Source of the DNA: Clostridia bacterium
GTDB lineage: Bacteria > Bacillota > Clostridia > Monoglobales > Monoglobaceae
Assembly: GCA_900769795.1 (NCBI GenBank)
Contig: CAAGHZ010000028.1
Location: 1 to 64,000, forward strand
Length of the DNA: 64,000 bases
Direction: 5' to 3'
Made by a program: the position numbers and the translations under genes. Below, piece after piece: positions 51,923 to 61,066 of the stretch; position 1 is the stretch's first letter; each line of letters starts with the position of its first letter. The notes under the pieces were generated by a model. It had not been told where the DNA came from. It was given only the letters and a program-made list of their open reading frames with translations, and ran no database searches.

Positions 51923-52771
51923 ATGAATTCAGAGAAAATCAAAGAACTGAAACTGCATGCGGCAAATGTCAGAAAAATGGCACTTGAAGCAGTTTACAGT
52001 GCAAACGCCGGCCATCCGGGCGGCTCCCTTTCAATTGCGGATATCCTTACATATCTCTATATGGAAGAGATGAACATTAATCCATCTGACCCTAAGTGGG
52101 CAGACCGCGACAGGTTTGTTCTCTCTAAAGGACATTGTTCGCCTGCACTCTATGGCATTCTTGCAGAGAGAGGGTTTATTCCAAAAGAGGACATCAAGAC
52201 CTTCAGACATGCAGAGAGTTATCTTCAGGGACACCCTGAGATGAAGGGTGTGCCGGGTGTTGATATGTCAACAGGCTCTCTTGGTCAGGGCATAAGCGCG
52301 GCTTGCGGAATGGCAAAGGCGGCAAAACTTGACGGCAAGGAGTATCGCGTGTATGCAGCCCTTGGCGATGGCGAGTGTGAGGAGGGTCAGGTATGGGAGG
52401 CTGCTATGTTTGCGGCACATTACGAACTTGACAACCTTACTGCTTTTCTTGATTTTAACGGATTGCAGATAGACGGTGACATAACAAAGGTTATGAACCC
52501 AACCCCATTTGACAAGAAGTTTGAGGCTTTTGGATGGAATGTAATCACTATTGATGCTCATGATTATGAGCAGATAGCAGATGCAATCGCAAAGGCAAAG
52601 GCAACAAAGGGCAAGCCAACTTTGGTTCTTGCAAAGAGCACAAAGGGTAAGGGAGTTTCCTTTATGGAGAACAAAGCGGAATGGCACGGTGCTGCGCCTA
52701 ATCAGGAGCAGTACGAGACTGCAATAGCAGAACTTGATGCGTATATAAAAGAAATCGGAGGTGAGGCATAA
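51923..52771 (+). CDS. transketolase, N-terminal subunit
   Basis: A 282-residue thiamine-diphosphate-binding half of a split transketolase, which moves two-carbon units in the pentose phosphate pathway. NAGHPGGSLSIADILTYLYM, FVLSKGHCSPALYGIL and GSLGQGISAACGMA are family signatures. GDGECEEGQVWEAAMFAAHY begins the ThDP/Mg site. The ribosome site is GGAGGAG. The stop codon TAA overlaps the ATG of the second subunit by one base, so the halves are translated together. DXS has a related fold but is a single chain and is encoded separately at 58309. Confidence 0.95.
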   Translation: MNSEKIKELKLHAANVRKMALEAVYSANAGHPGGSLSIADILTYLYMEEMNINPSDPKWADRDRFVLSKGHCSPALYGILAERGFIPKEDIKTFRHAESYLQGHPEMKGVPGVDMSTGSLGQGISAACGMAKAAKLDGKEYRVYAALGDGECEEGQVWEAAMFAAHYELDNLTAFLDFNGLQIDGDITKVMNPTPFDKKFEAFGWNVITIDAHDYEQIADAIAKAKATKGKPTLVLAKSTKGKGVSFMENKAEWHGAAPNQEQYETAIAELDAYIKEIGGEA

Positions 52772-53724
52772 TGGCATACGAAATAGGAAGCAAGGTAGCG
52801 ACAAGAGAGGCGTATGGCAAGGCGCTTGTTGAGTTTGGCGCAGACGAGAGAATTGTTGTACTCGATGCCGACCTTTCAAAGTCTACAAAGACAGACGGAT
52901 TTAAGTCTACATATCCTGATCGCTTTATCAATATGGGTATTGCAGAGGGTAATATGATGGCGACAGCAGCGGGACTTGCGTCTTGCGGAAAGATTGTTTT
53001 TGCAAGTTCATTTGCCATGTTTGCGGCAGGCAGAGCCTTTGAGCAGATAAGAAACTCTATCGGCTATCCTCACCTTAATGTAAAAATCGGCGCGACTCAC
53101 GCAGGTATCTCTGTCGGTGAGGACGGTGCAACCCACCAGTGCCTTGAGGACCTTGGCCTTATGAGAACTATCCCCGGCATGGTTATCTTAAACCCTGCCG
53201 ATGCAGCCGAGTCAAGACTTGCGGTAAAAGCGGCGATTGACTATGACGGCCCTGTATATCTGCGCTTTGGCAGACTTGCGGTGCCTACAATCTTTGGCGA
53301 TGATTATAAGTTTGAAATCGGCAAGGGTGTAGAACTTGCAGATGGCACAGATGTAACCCTGATTGGCACAGGCCTTATGGTGCCCGAAACTTTAGAGGCA
53401 AGAAAAATTCTTGCAGAGCAGGGCATAAGCGCAAGGGTTATCAACATTGCGACAATAAAGCCTATTGATGAGGAAATCATCATAAAAGCCGCAAAGGAGA
53501 CGGGCGCAATTGTGACAGCAGAAGAGCATAACATAATCGGCGGTCTCGGTTCTGCAGTTGCAGAGGTGCTCTGTGAGAATTATCCCGTACCGATGCAGAG
53601 AGTCGGCACAGAGGATGTTTACGGCAAGAGCGGTAAGCCCGCATCACTTCTTGAGATGTACGGTCTTGACGCAAAGACCATTGCAGAGAAGGCAAAAGCG
53701 GCAATCGCAAAGAAAAACGCGTAA
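52771..53724 (+). CDS. transketolase, C-terminal subunit
   Basis: A 317-residue pyrimidine-binding and C-terminal half of the split transketolase. It includes IVVLDADLSKSTKTDGFKS, the catalytic-Glu region FINMGIAEGNMMATAAGLA, and THAGISVGEDGATHQCLEDL. The C-terminal domain carries VTAEEHNIIGGLGSAVAEVL. It must pair with the product of the preceding gene to be active. GGAGGTGAGG lies just upstream of the start, within the end of the first subunit gene. A terminator follows, then the second copy of the dispersed repeat. Confidence 0.95.
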   Translation: MAYEIGSKVATREAYGKALVEFGADERIVVLDADLSKSTKTDGFKSTYPDRFINMGIAEGNMMATAAGLASCGKIVFASSFAMFAAGRAFEQIRNSIGYPHLNVKIGATHAGISVGEDGATHQCLEDLGLMRTIPGMVILNPADAAESRLAVKAAIDYDGPVYLRFGRLAVPTIFGDDYKFEIGKGVELADGTDVTLIGTGLMVPETLEARKILAEQGISARVINIATIKPIDEEIIIKAAKETGAIVTAEEHNIIGGLGSAVAEVLCENYPVPMQRVGTEDVYGKSGKPASLLEMYGLDAKTIAEKAKAAIAKKNA

Positions 53725-53726
53725 AT

Positions 53727-53766
53727 AAAAAAAGCGGCAAAGCCTGGCTTTGCCGCTTTTTTTGTG
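53727..53766 (+). terminator. terminator after the transketolase genes
   Basis: A 17-bp stem (core AGCGGCAAAGC with GCTTTGCCGCT) closes a CTG loop and is extended by A7/T7. Confidence 0.93.
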
Positions 53767-53777
53767 TAATAGGACAA

Positions 53778-53853
53778 CGGGCGGATAATATCCGCCCCTA
53801 CAAATATGTAAATGTGTGCAATCACGTAGGGCAGGGGCTTGCTCCTGCCGAAT
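53778..53853 (+). repeat. dispersed intergenic hairpin repeat, copy 2
   Basis: The same 76-bp unit as copy 1, with GGGCGGAT/ATCCGCCC, the A/T-rich link, and GGCAGGGGC/GCTCCTGCC. It differs at only about ten positions and has the same orientation. It lies after the transketolase terminator and before the his promoter. Confidence 0.85.
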
Positions 53854-53905
53854 ATTTGCCTCTGCAAATTTAGGCGTAAAACAACGAAATATCTTGTTAA
53901 AATCA

Positions 53906-53934
53906 TTGACGAGGCGCGACTTTAGTGATATAAT
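53906..53934 (+). promoter_or_regulatory. promoter for the his genes
   Basis: TTGACG, a 17-bp spacer and TATAAT with an upstream TGA. It lies 46 bp before the GTG start. No T-box leader is present. Confidence 0.82.
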
Positions 53935-53979
53935 ATATAAGTTAAAATAGAATTATTTTTAAACAAGGAGCGTGATTGT

Positions 53980-55620
53980 GTGAAATACGACAGAAACACC
54001 CATACACCTGCAGGATTGACCGATGTTTTGGTGCAGGAGTGCGAAATCAAATTTAACATCGAAACAACAGCGAGAGAGGTTTTTGCACATCACGGTTATC
54101 ATATGGTGCAGCCGCCCACATTTGAGTATTATGATGTATACGATGCGGCAGTGACAAAGCCTGAGAATATGTTTAAGTTCTTTGACACAAATGGTCGTAT
54201 GCTTGCTCTCAGGCCCGACCTTACAACCTCTGTTGCAAGAATGGCGGCTACAAAACCTCTTGGGGAGTTGCCTTACAGAATTGCCTATTCGGGCAATGCT
54301 TTCAGGAATGACGAGGCTTTCAGCCATGCAAGACAGAGAGAGTTTTCTCAGGTTGGTATAGAGCTTATCGGGGACGGCAGCGAATGCGCCGATGCTGAGG
54401 TTATTGAGGTTGCCATAAATGCCCTGCTCAGTTTTGGGGTAACCGACTTCCAGATTGATATGGGACAGGTTGAATATTTTAAGGGCATTTCGGAGGCGGC
54501 AGGACTTGATGAAGCCACAAGCGACGCCTTGAGAGAAAAGATAAACGATAAGGATTTTGTTGCCATAGAGCGTATGCTGGGCGACTTGCATCTTGGAGCA
54601 GATATGGAGAAAATTATTCTTGAGCTTCCCAAGATGTTTGGCGGCATAGAGATAGTATATGAGGCTCTTGAAAACAAAGCCATAGGCGAGACAGCCAGGG
54701 CGGCACTTGAAAATCTTATTCAGGTATACGATGCTTTAAAAGATAAAGGTTTTGAAAAATATCTTGCAATTGATTTGAGTATGGTTCCCAATCTTGATTA
54801 CTACACGGGAATCATAGTAAAAGGTTTTGCTAAAGGAGTGGGCTTTCCTGTTTGTTCCGGCGGACGTTATGACAACCTTACTGCTAAGTTTGGGCGCAGT
54901 CTGCCGGCAACAGGTATAGCTATTGGAATAGAGCGTATAATGACAGTGCTTGAGGCGAAATCAGACGAGGATGAAGATGCAAAAGCCTCTGAGTATATAA
55001 CAGTTGCTCTTGCAAAGGGCAGACTTGCGGAACTGTCAGTAGAGATTTTTGAAAGGCTCGGCTTTGAAGTGGATGAACTAAAATCAAAGACCAGAAAGCT
55101 TATCTTTACAGACGAGAAGAACAAGTTTAAGTTTATTCTTGTAAAGGCATCGGACGTGCCCGTCTATGTTGAGTACGGAGCGGCAGATATTGGTATTGTC
55201 GGCAAAGACACTCTGCTTGAGAGCGGCAAAGATGTTTACGAAATTCTTGATTTAGGCTTTGGAAAATGCAAGATGGCAGTCTGCGGCCCCGAGAGTATGA
55301 GGGGCAGACTTGACGGCAGAAACATAATGAGGGTTGCAAGTAAGTATCCTGCAATTGCAACGGATTACTTCCACAGAGTCAAGGGGCAGACGGTTGATAT
55401 AATCAAGCTTAACGGCTCGGTAGAGCTGGGTCCCCTTGTTGGGCTTTCTGAGGTAATCGTAGATATAGTAGAGAGCGGAAAGACCCTCCACGAAAACGGA
55501 CTTGATGTTTTAGAGGATATTTGCGAGCTTTCTGCAAGACTTGTGGTGAACAGGGTAAGTGTGAAAATTCATAGAGAGAGAATAATGGAGCTTGTCCGCC
55601 GCATCAAGGCAGAACTTTAG
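53980..55620 (+). CDS. hisZ-hisG: HisZ-HisG fusion: ATP phosphoribosyltransferase regulatory and catalytic subunits in one chain
   Basis: A 546-residue protein that would catalyse the first step of histidine synthesis, from ATP and PRPP. Residues 1-325 are HisZ, a HisRS-like regulatory subunit. Motif 2 is [13 protein letters not shown] with [13 protein letters not shown], and motif 3 is [18 protein letters not shown] with [10 protein letters not shown] short acidic linker ([11 protein letters not shown]) is followed by a complete short-form HisG from residue 339. It begins [20 protein letters not shown] and has [14 protein letters not shown] and the PRPP loop [14 protein letters not shown]. 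In most bacteria with short HisG the two are separate genes forming a hetero-octamer. The frame is continuous with no stop between them. The GTG start has AAGGAG nine bases upstream. The fusion is seen directly; the activity is inferred from intact motifs. Confidence 0.93.
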   Translation: MKYDRNTHTPAGLTDVLVQECEIKFNIETTAREVFAHHGYHMVQPPTFEYYDVYDAAVTKPENMFKFFDTNGRMLALRPDLTTSVARMAATKPLGELPYRIAYSGNAFRNDEAFSHARQREFSQVGIELIGDGSECADAEVIEVAINALLSFGVTDFQIDMGQVEYFKGISEAAGLDEATSDALREKINDKDFVAIERMLGDLHLGADMEKIILELPKMFGGIEIVYEALENKAIGETARAALENLIQVYDALKDKGFEKYLAIDLSMVPNLDYYTGIIVKGFAKGVGFPVCSGGRYDNLTAKFGRSLPATGIAIGIERIMTVLEAKSDEDEDAKASEYITVALAKGRLAELSVEIFERLGFEVDELKSKTRKLIFTDEKNKFKFILVKASDVPVYVEYGAADIGIVGKDTLLESGKDVYEILDLGFGKCKMAVCGPESMRGRLDGRNIMRVASKYPAIATDYFHRVKGQTVDIIKLNGSVELGPLVGLSEVIVDIVESGKTLHENGLDVLEDICELSARLVVNRVSVKIHRERIMELVRRIKAEL

Positions 55621-55639
55621 GATTGGAGGTATAACACAG

Positions 55640-56353
55640 ATGAGGATATATCCTGCGATAGATATTATAGATGGTGCTTGCGTAAGGCTTGTTCAGGGTG
55701 ATTATTCGCAAAAGACCAAGTTTGCCGACAACCCAATTGATGTGGCAAAAAAATGGCAGAGTATGGGCGGAGAGTTTATTCACATAGTGGATTTGGATGG
55801 CGCAAAAAGCGGAAAAATGCCCAACTTTAAACTGATTTGCGACATAGCAAGCTCGGTTGATGTTCCCATTGAGGTCGGCGGTGGAATACGAAATATGGAA
55901 GCCGTTGAAAAATACCTCGAAAACGGAGTGGCGAGAGTTATAATCGGCACATCGGCACTTAGCGACCCTGATTTTGTAAAGACAGCCGTACAAAAATATG
56001 GCGACAGAATCGCCGTCGGCATTGACGCAAAGGACGGGCTTGTTGCAGTAAACGGATGGGAAGAAGTCAGCCGCACAACTGCCATTGACCTGGCAAAACA
56101 GATGGAGAAGATAGGTGTAGCTTATATAATCTACACCGATATTGCAACGGACGGAATGTTAAACGGGCCAAACCTTGATGCCATGGCAGAGATGGTGGCG
56201 TCGGTGGATGTCAATATAATTGCATCGGGCGGTGTAACATCAACAGAAGATATAAAAGAACTTAAAAAAGTCGGCGTAGAGGGTGCCATAATAGGTAAGG
56301 CACTATACACCGACAGAATTGGCCTTAGCGAAGCAGTAGACATCGCAAAATAA
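55640..56353 (+). CDS. hisA: ProFAR isomerase HisA
   Basis: A 237-residue TIM-barrel enzyme that isomerises ProFAR to PRFAR, the fourth histidine step. YPAIDIIDGACVRLVQGDYS carries the first catalytic Asp. EVGGGIRNMEAVEKYL and IGTSAL form one phosphate site. YTDIATDGMLNGPN carries the second catalytic Asp, and IASGGVTSTEDI the other phosphate site. GGAGG lies ten bases before the ATG at 55640. It follows the hisZ-hisG gene by 19 bp. Gene context makes it HisA rather than the related HisF. Confidence 0.96.
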   Translation: MRIYPAIDIIDGACVRLVQGDYSQKTKFADNPIDVAKKWQSMGGEFIHIVDLDGAKSGKMPNFKLICDIASSVDVPIEVGGGIRNMEAVEKYLENGVARVIIGTSALSDPDFVKTAVQKYGDRIAVGIDAKDGLVAVNGWEEVSRTTAIDLAKQMEKIGVAYIIYTDIATDGMLNGPNLDAMAEMVASVDVNIIASGGVTSTEDIKELKKVGVEGAIIGKALYTDRIGLSEAVDIAK

Positions 56354-56374
56354 AAATGAAGGGATGATTTAGAA

Positions 56375-57025
56375 ATGGCAGTAACAGATTTTATAGATGG
56401 ACTTAAATTTGATGAGAAGGGACTTATCCCGGCAGTTGCACAGGATGCAGTCAGCGGTGAGATTTTAATGCTTGCGTATATGAATAAAGAGAGCATCAAA
56501 ATGACTCTTGAGAGCGGACATGCAACCTACTTCAGCCGCAGCCGTCAGGAACTTTGGGAGAAAGGCTCTCACTCGGGACATCTGCAGCACGTAAAAGAGA
56601 TATTGGTAGATTGCGATGCAGATGCACTTGTTTTAAAGATAGAGCAAATCGGTGCGGCTTGTCACACAGGCAACCCTTCTTGTTTTTATCGTAAGGTGGT
56701 AGATGGCAACCTTGTTGAGATTCCGACAGGTATTGACACAAATCCGAAGATTCTTTACGATGTTTACAACATCATCGTTGACAGAGTTAAGAACCCCAAA
56801 GAGGGCTCTTATACAAACTACCTTTTTGAGAAGGGTATTGACAAGATGCTCAAAAAGGTTGGCGAGGAGTCAGCAGAGGTTATTATTGCATCCAAAAACT
56901 ACGTAAAGGCAGAGGTGCAGTACGAGACAGCAGACCTTCTTTATCATCTCTCAGTTGTACTTGTAGAGCAGGGGCTTACATGGGATGATATTTTTGCAGA
57001 ACTTCGCTCAAGGTATGACAAATAA
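56375..57025 (+). CDS. hisI: bifunctional PR-AMP cyclohydrolase / PR-ATP pyrophosphatase HisIE
   Basis: A 216-residue two-domain enzyme for the second and third histidine steps. The HisI half (1-115) has [20 protein letters not shown], the [16 protein letters not shown] motif, zinc-ligand DCDADAL, and [11 protein letters not shown]. The HisE half (118-216) has [16 protein letters not shown] and [13 protein letters not shown], the MazG-like pyrophosphatase helices. It starts 22 bp after hisA and overlaps the next gene by one base. hisB, hisC, hisD, hisH and hisF are not nearby. Confidence 0.96.
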   Translation: MAVTDFIDGLKFDEKGLIPAVAQDAVSGEILMLAYMNKESIKMTLESGHATYFSRSRQELWEKGSHSGHLQHVKEILVDCDADALVLKIEQIGAACHTGNPSCFYRKVVDGNLVEIPTGIDTNPKILYDVYNIIVDRVKNPKEGSYTNYLFEKGIDKMLKKVGEESAEVIIASKNYVKAEVQYETADLLYHLSVVLVEQGLTWDDIFAELRSRYDK

Positions 57026-57384
57026 TGAATAAGTTATATACAAAACTTGTGGCGGCTGCCCTTGTGGTTATCTTAGTCAGCGGATTTATAATCGGCGTTA
57101 ATTTCAGCAAAAGGATTGACAGGGTAGACGATGTCAAAGACGCGGCTCCGCCGCTGGAGATAGTGGTAACCAGAGAAGCACCGCCTATTGGTATAATCAA
57201 TATAAACACAGCCACAAAGGAAGAACTTATGATGCTTGAGGGTATAGGTGATATACTTTCAGACAGAATCATCGAAAGGCGCGAGAGTGTCGGCCCTTAT
57301 ACATCCACAGACCAACTTTTAGAGATAGAAGGTCTTGGAGAGCAAAAGTTCTGGGAAATCGAGACATTTGTGGTTGTTGAGTAA
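57025..57384 (+). CDS. ComEA-like helix-hairpin-helix DNA-binding protein
   Basis: A 119-residue protein with one N-terminal membrane helix (LVAAALVVILVSGFIIGV), a short linker, and a C-terminal double helix-hairpin-helix. That domain reads ININTATKEELMMLEGIGDI, then YTSTDQLLEIEGLGEQKFWE. This is the ComEA pattern, the surface receptor that binds double-stranded DNA for uptake, but it lacks the SLBB domain of longer homologues and no comEB/comEC is adjacent. Its ATG overlaps the hisIE stop. A role in competence is possible but not shown. Confidence 0.85.
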   Translation: MNKLYTKLVAAALVVILVSGFIIGVNFSKRIDRVDDVKDAAPPLEIVVTREAPPIGIININTATKEELMMLEGIGDILSDRIIERRESVGPYTSTDQLLEIEGLGEQKFWEIETFVVVE

Positions 57385-57413
57385 AAGATAAAACAAAGAG
57401 GAGTTTTATATAA

Positions 57414-58277
57414 ATGGGATTTTTGTTTCCGAGTTTTGACAAACCGGGCAAGGGTATAGACCCGGATGCTCCGCAGAAGAGGGCTTTTTTCAGATTTTTT
57501 GATATCTTCTTTCGCAAGTTCTGGCATTTCGTAAGAGCAAACCTTTTGTACAGTCTTGCACTGATACCTGCATTTGTAATCATTTTCTACGGGTCAATGC
57601 TTATACTTGTGCAACTGTTTTCAAAGGTTGCGGCTCAGATTGCGCCATCGGATATGTCAACTGTTATGATAGTGTGCAGTCTGGTGGTTACAAACCTCTA
57701 CATTGCTTTGTGGGGGGCAGGGCCTGCGACAGCGGGTATGACCTATATTATGCGAAACTTTTCAAGAGAAGAACACGCTTTTATATGGGGTGATTTTAAA
57801 GACACCTTCAAGGCAAACTTTAAACAGTCCCTTGCGGTCTTTGTGATAGATATAGTGGTGGTGCTTTTGTCCTGGGCGGCAATCACTGTCTACTCGGGCG
57901 TTGGCGGCCCTATGGGCGCAATGAGATATGTAGTATACGTGTTTCTTGTGATTTACTCGATGATGCATTTTTATATTTATCCGATTATGGTTACTTTTGA
58001 GTTAAAACTTAAGGATATTTACAAAAACGCAATGCTCTTTACAATCAGCAAGTTGCCGTCAAATTTATTTGCGCTTTTGATGGTTGTGCTGATTCACGCG
58101 GTTTTGCCTATATGTGCAATATGGTACGGTGGAATTGCGTTGGTATTTTTGCTTATAATCGTCCTTGAGCCAATTATAGTTCAGGCGTTTTCGTTATTCC
58201 TTGTTAACTTTAATGCATATCCGAAACTGAAAAAATATATGCTTGATGTCAAAGAGGAACCGGAAGAAGAAATTTAA
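57414..58277 (+). CDS. DUF624 (YesL-like) membrane protein
   Basis: A 287-residue inner-membrane protein with five or six helices. The N-terminal FFRFFDIFFRKFWHFVRANL and the middle WGAGPATAGMTYIMRNFSRE followed by HAFIWGDFKDTFKANFKQSL match the DUF624/YesL pattern. The family's function is unknown and it often lies next to sugar-uptake genes, which is not the case here. GAGGAG lies ten bases before the ATG. dxs starts 31 bp after the stop. Confidence 0.85.
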   Translation: MGFLFPSFDKPGKGIDPDAPQKRAFFRFFDIFFRKFWHFVRANLLYSLALIPAFVIIFYGSMLILVQLFSKVAAQIAPSDMSTVMIVCSLVVTNLYIALWGAGPATAGMTYIMRNFSREEHAFIWGDFKDTFKANFKQSLAVFVIDIVVVLLSWAAITVYSGVGGPMGAMRYVVYVFLVIYSMMHFYIYPIMVTFELKLKDIYKNAMLFTISKLPSNLFALLMVVLIHAVLPICAIWYGGIALVFLLIIVLEPIIVQAFSLFLVNFNAYPKLKKYMLDVKEEPEEEI

Positions 58278-58308
58278 AAAAGCGATTCGTTCAGGAGGTG
58301 AGGGTTTA

Positions 58309-60141
58309 GTGAGTATTTTAGAAGAGATATATTCTGTAGATGATATAAAGAAATTAAATACCGACGAGATAAAAGCCCTTGCGTCTGAACTCAGGAGTTT
58401 TCTTGTAGATAAGGTGTCAAAAAACGGAGGGCACCTTTCGTCAAACCTTGGGGTTGTTGAACTTACCATCGCCATTTGTATGGAGTTTGACCCGTTCTAT
58501 GACAGAATTATATGGGATGTAGGGCATCAGTCCTATGTATATAAGGTGCTGACAGGCAGAGGTGATATGTTTGACACCCTTCGCAAGATGGACGGGCTGT
58601 CGGGCTTTCCTAAAATATCTGAGAGCGAAGCGGATGCTTTTAACTCAGGCCACAGTTCTACATCTGTTTCGGCGGCGGCAGGCTTTGCGGCGGCAGAAAA
58701 AATAAAAGGCAGCGACGTCTGTGCCGTTGCGGTTATTGGTGATGGTGCAATGACAGGCGGAATGGCATTTGAGGCGCTAAATCACATAGGCAGCGCAAGA
58801 CTGCCCGTTGTGGTTGTGCTAAACGACAACGGCATGTCAATATCCAAAAATGTCGGCGGACTTTCAAAACGCCTTAAAAGGATAAGAACAACGCAAAAGT
58901 ATTTTCGTCTTAAGGCAGAGGTGAAGTCAATTCTTGATACTATCCCTCTTATAGGCAAGCCATTTAAGAAGTTTGCCCACAGGCTAAAAAAGGCAATCAG
59001 AAATATGATTTTGCCCGGCACATTGTTCGAGGATTTGGGCTTTAAATATCTTGGTCCTATCGACGGGCATAATGTTACCGCTCTTTGTACGGTTTTAAAA
59101 CGCGCAAAGGATATGCGCGAGCCTGTTATTGTCCATATAAACACAAAAAAAGGCAAGGGATATGCCCCGGCAGAAAAAAATCCTGATTTGTTCCATGGAA
59201 TATCGGGCTTTGACAAAGAGACAGGCGAGGTAGGGCAAAGTGCAAAGACGTGGTCTGACGTCTTTGGTGATGAAATCTGCCGCATAGCAGAGAAGAACAA
59301 AAATGTTGCGGCGGTTACGGCGGCAATGCCCCTTGGTACAGGGCTTGAGAAGTTTGCAAAAATGTTCCCCGATAGATTTTTTGATGTGGCAATCGCAGAG
59401 CAGCATGCGGTTACGTTCTCAGCAGGACTTGCCTGCTCGGGACTTGTGCCCGTTGTGGCGGTGTACTCCACTTTTTTGCAAAGGGCCTATGACCAGATTA
59501 TACACGATGTGGCTTTGATGGGATTGCACATTGTCTTCTGCATAGACAGATGCGGCCCCGTCGGCAGCGACGGAGAAACCCATCAGGGTATGTTCGATAT
59601 CGGATATATGACTCAGGTGCCGGGGATGACAGTTTTGTCACCATCTAATGCAAAGGATTTTGCAAGGATGCTTGATTTTGCAGTTAACAAAGCAACGGGT
59701 CCCGTTGCGATAAGGTACCCGAGAGGTAACGTGGCAGACAGAGATGCAGAGCCGATAGATGTGACAAAGTCAAGACTTATAAAGAATGGCAGCGATGTTT
59801 TAATCGTGGCAACAGGCGTGTCTGTCTGTGATGCCCTTTGTGCGGCAGAAATTTTAGAAAGAGACGGGATTTCTGCAGCGGTTGCAGATGTAAGATGCAT
59901 AAAACCTATTGATAAAGAGTTTATGACAGAAAACGCAAAAGACAAGAAGATAGTTGCGTCAGTAGAGGACGGCACTGAGACGGGAGGTTTCGGCCAACAA
60001 CTTGAAAGTATGCTTGGCAAGCCCGTTGTAAAGTTTGCCTATCCCGATGAGCCCATCTGTCAGGGCAGTATAGAAGAACTAAAAAAGAAGTATAAATTAG
60101 ACAGCGAAGCAATAGCAAAAAGAATAAAAGAACAGATATAA
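58309..60141 (+). CDS. dxs: 1-deoxy-D-xylulose-5-phosphate synthase
   Basis: A ThDP-dependent enzyme that joins pyruvate and glyceraldehyde 3-phosphate at the start of the MEP isoprenoid pathway. It has 610 residues. GGHLSSNLGVVELTIA, WDVGHQSYVYKVLTGR and the Mg/ThDP motif GDGAMTGGMAFEALN (from residue 144) are followed by DRFFDVAIAEQHAV and CIDRCGPVGSDGETHQG. The start is GTG at 58309, preceded by GGAGGTGA at ideal spacing; an upstream extension would overlap the DUF624 gene. tlyA, nadK and recN follow as in most Firmicutes, though the usual xseAB and ispA upstream are absent. Confidence 0.96.
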   Translation: MSILEEIYSVDDIKKLNTDEIKALASELRSFLVDKVSKNGGHLSSNLGVVELTIAICMEFDPFYDRIIWDVGHQSYVYKVLTGRGDMFDTLRKMDGLSGFPKISESEADAFNSGHSSTSVSAAAGFAAAEKIKGSDVCAVAVIGDGAMTGGMAFEALNHIGSARLPVVVVLNDNGMSISKNVGGLSKRLKRIRTTQKYFRLKAEVKSILDTIPLIGKPFKKFAHRLKKAIRNMILPGTLFEDLGFKYLGPIDGHNVTALCTVLKRAKDMREPVIVHINTKKGKGYAPAEKNPDLFHGISGFDKETGEVGQSAKTWSDVFGDEICRIAEKNKNVAAVTAAMPLGTGLEKFAKMFPDRFFDVAIAEQHAVTFSAGLACSGLVPVVAVYSTFLQRAYDQIIHDVALMGLHIVFCIDRCGPVGSDGETHQGMFDIGYMTQVPGMTVLSPSNAKDFARMLDFAVNKATGPVAIRYPRGNVADRDAEPIDVTKSRLIKNGSDVLIVATGVSVCDALCAAEILERDGISAAVADVRCIKPIDKEFMTENAKDKKIVASVEDGTETGGFGQQLESMLGKPVVKFAYPDEPICQGSIEELKKKYKLDSEAIAKRIKEQI

Positions 60142-60163
60142 AAGAGTTCAGAAAGACAGAAAT

Positions 60164-60243
60164 GCGTAGGGGATGGGCTTGCTCCTTTCGCAATACAGAC
60201 GGAAGATACCTTCCCCTGTGAATATATAAATATGTGTAATCTC
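60164..60243 (+). repeat. dispersed intergenic repeat, copy 3 (permuted)
   Basis: It contains the same two parts as copies 1 and 2 in the opposite order: first CGTAGGGGATGGGCTTGCTC, then a GGAAGATACCTTCCCC hairpin followed by GAATATATAAATATGTGTAA. It reads as the end of one unit joined to the start of the next. It fills the dxs-tlyA gap. Confidence 0.7.
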
Positions 60244-60259
60244 AAAAGGAGGTGTACCT

Positions 60260-61051
60260 ATGGCAAAGCAGAGACTTGATGTGTACCTTACAGAATCAGG
60301 CATGGTTAGAAGCCGCAGTGAGGCACAGTCCATAATTATGGCGGGCGAGGTCTATATCAACAACCAAAAGGCATCAAAGGCAGGAGAGCAGGTCAAGGGT
60401 GATGAGAATATAGAAATCCGCAGCAGCGCAAAGAAGTATGTCAGCCGTGGCGGTCTTAAACTTGAGAAGGCGATGCAGGTGTTTCCTGTGTCTCCGAAAG
60501 GAAAAGTCTGTATGGACATAGGTGCATCAACAGGCGGATTTACCGATTGCATGCTCCAAAACGGAGCCAAAAAGGTCTACGCGGTAGACGTTGGCTATGG
60601 TCAGCTTGCCTGGACGCTGAGAAACGACGAGAGAGTTGTCAATATGGAGCGTACCAATGTCAGGTATATAGAGGAGAAGGATATAGCGGAAAAGATAGAC
60701 TTTTTCTCGGTTGATGTGTCGTTTATATCACTTGCCCTTGTTCTGCCTGTTGCGTGGAGACTTGGCAACGATGACCTGACAGGCGTTTGCCTGATAAAGC
60801 CACAGTTTGAGGCAGGGCGTGACAAAATCGGTAAAAAAGGTGTAGTCCGTGACAGCGCTGTTCACAAAGAGGTAATCAAAAAAGTTGTGGACTTTACAAA
60901 AGAAATTGGTTTTGCGGTGCTTGGAATCGACTATTCGCCTATAAAAGGGCCAGAGGGAAACATAGAATATTTAATGCACGTATCCAAGGTGGGCGAAAGT
61001 GTAGAAATTGATATAGATGGGTTAGTTGATAAATCTCATACAGAGATATAA
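60260..61051 (+). CDS. tlyA: TlyA-family rRNA methyltransferase
   Basis: A 263-residue protein with an N-terminal S4 RNA-binding domain (RLDVYLTESGMVRSRSEAQS) and a C-terminal FtsJ-like methyltransferase domain. The SAM loop is DIGASTGGFTDCML near residue 88, followed by VYAVDVGYGQL. KPQFEAGRDKIGKKGVV is the family's third motif. Homologues methylate the 2'-OH of specific rRNA cytidines and affect capreomycin sensitivity; some are named hemolysin A. AGGAGGTG precedes the ATG. It lies between dxs and nadK in the usual order. Confidence 0.94.
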   Translation: MAKQRLDVYLTESGMVRSRSEAQSIIMAGEVYINNQKASKAGEQVKGDENIEIRSSAKKYVSRGGLKLEKAMQVFPVSPKGKVCMDIGASTGGFTDCMLQNGAKKVYAVDVGYGQLAWTLRNDERVVNMERTNVRYIEEKDIAEKIDFFSVDVSFISLALVLPVAWRLGNDDLTGVCLIKPQFEAGRDKIGKKGVVRDSAVHKEVIKKVVDFTKEIGFAVLGIDYSPIKGPEGNIEYLMHVSKVGESVEIDIDGLVDKSHTEI

Positions 61052-61066
61052 GCGGGGTGATTGCTT

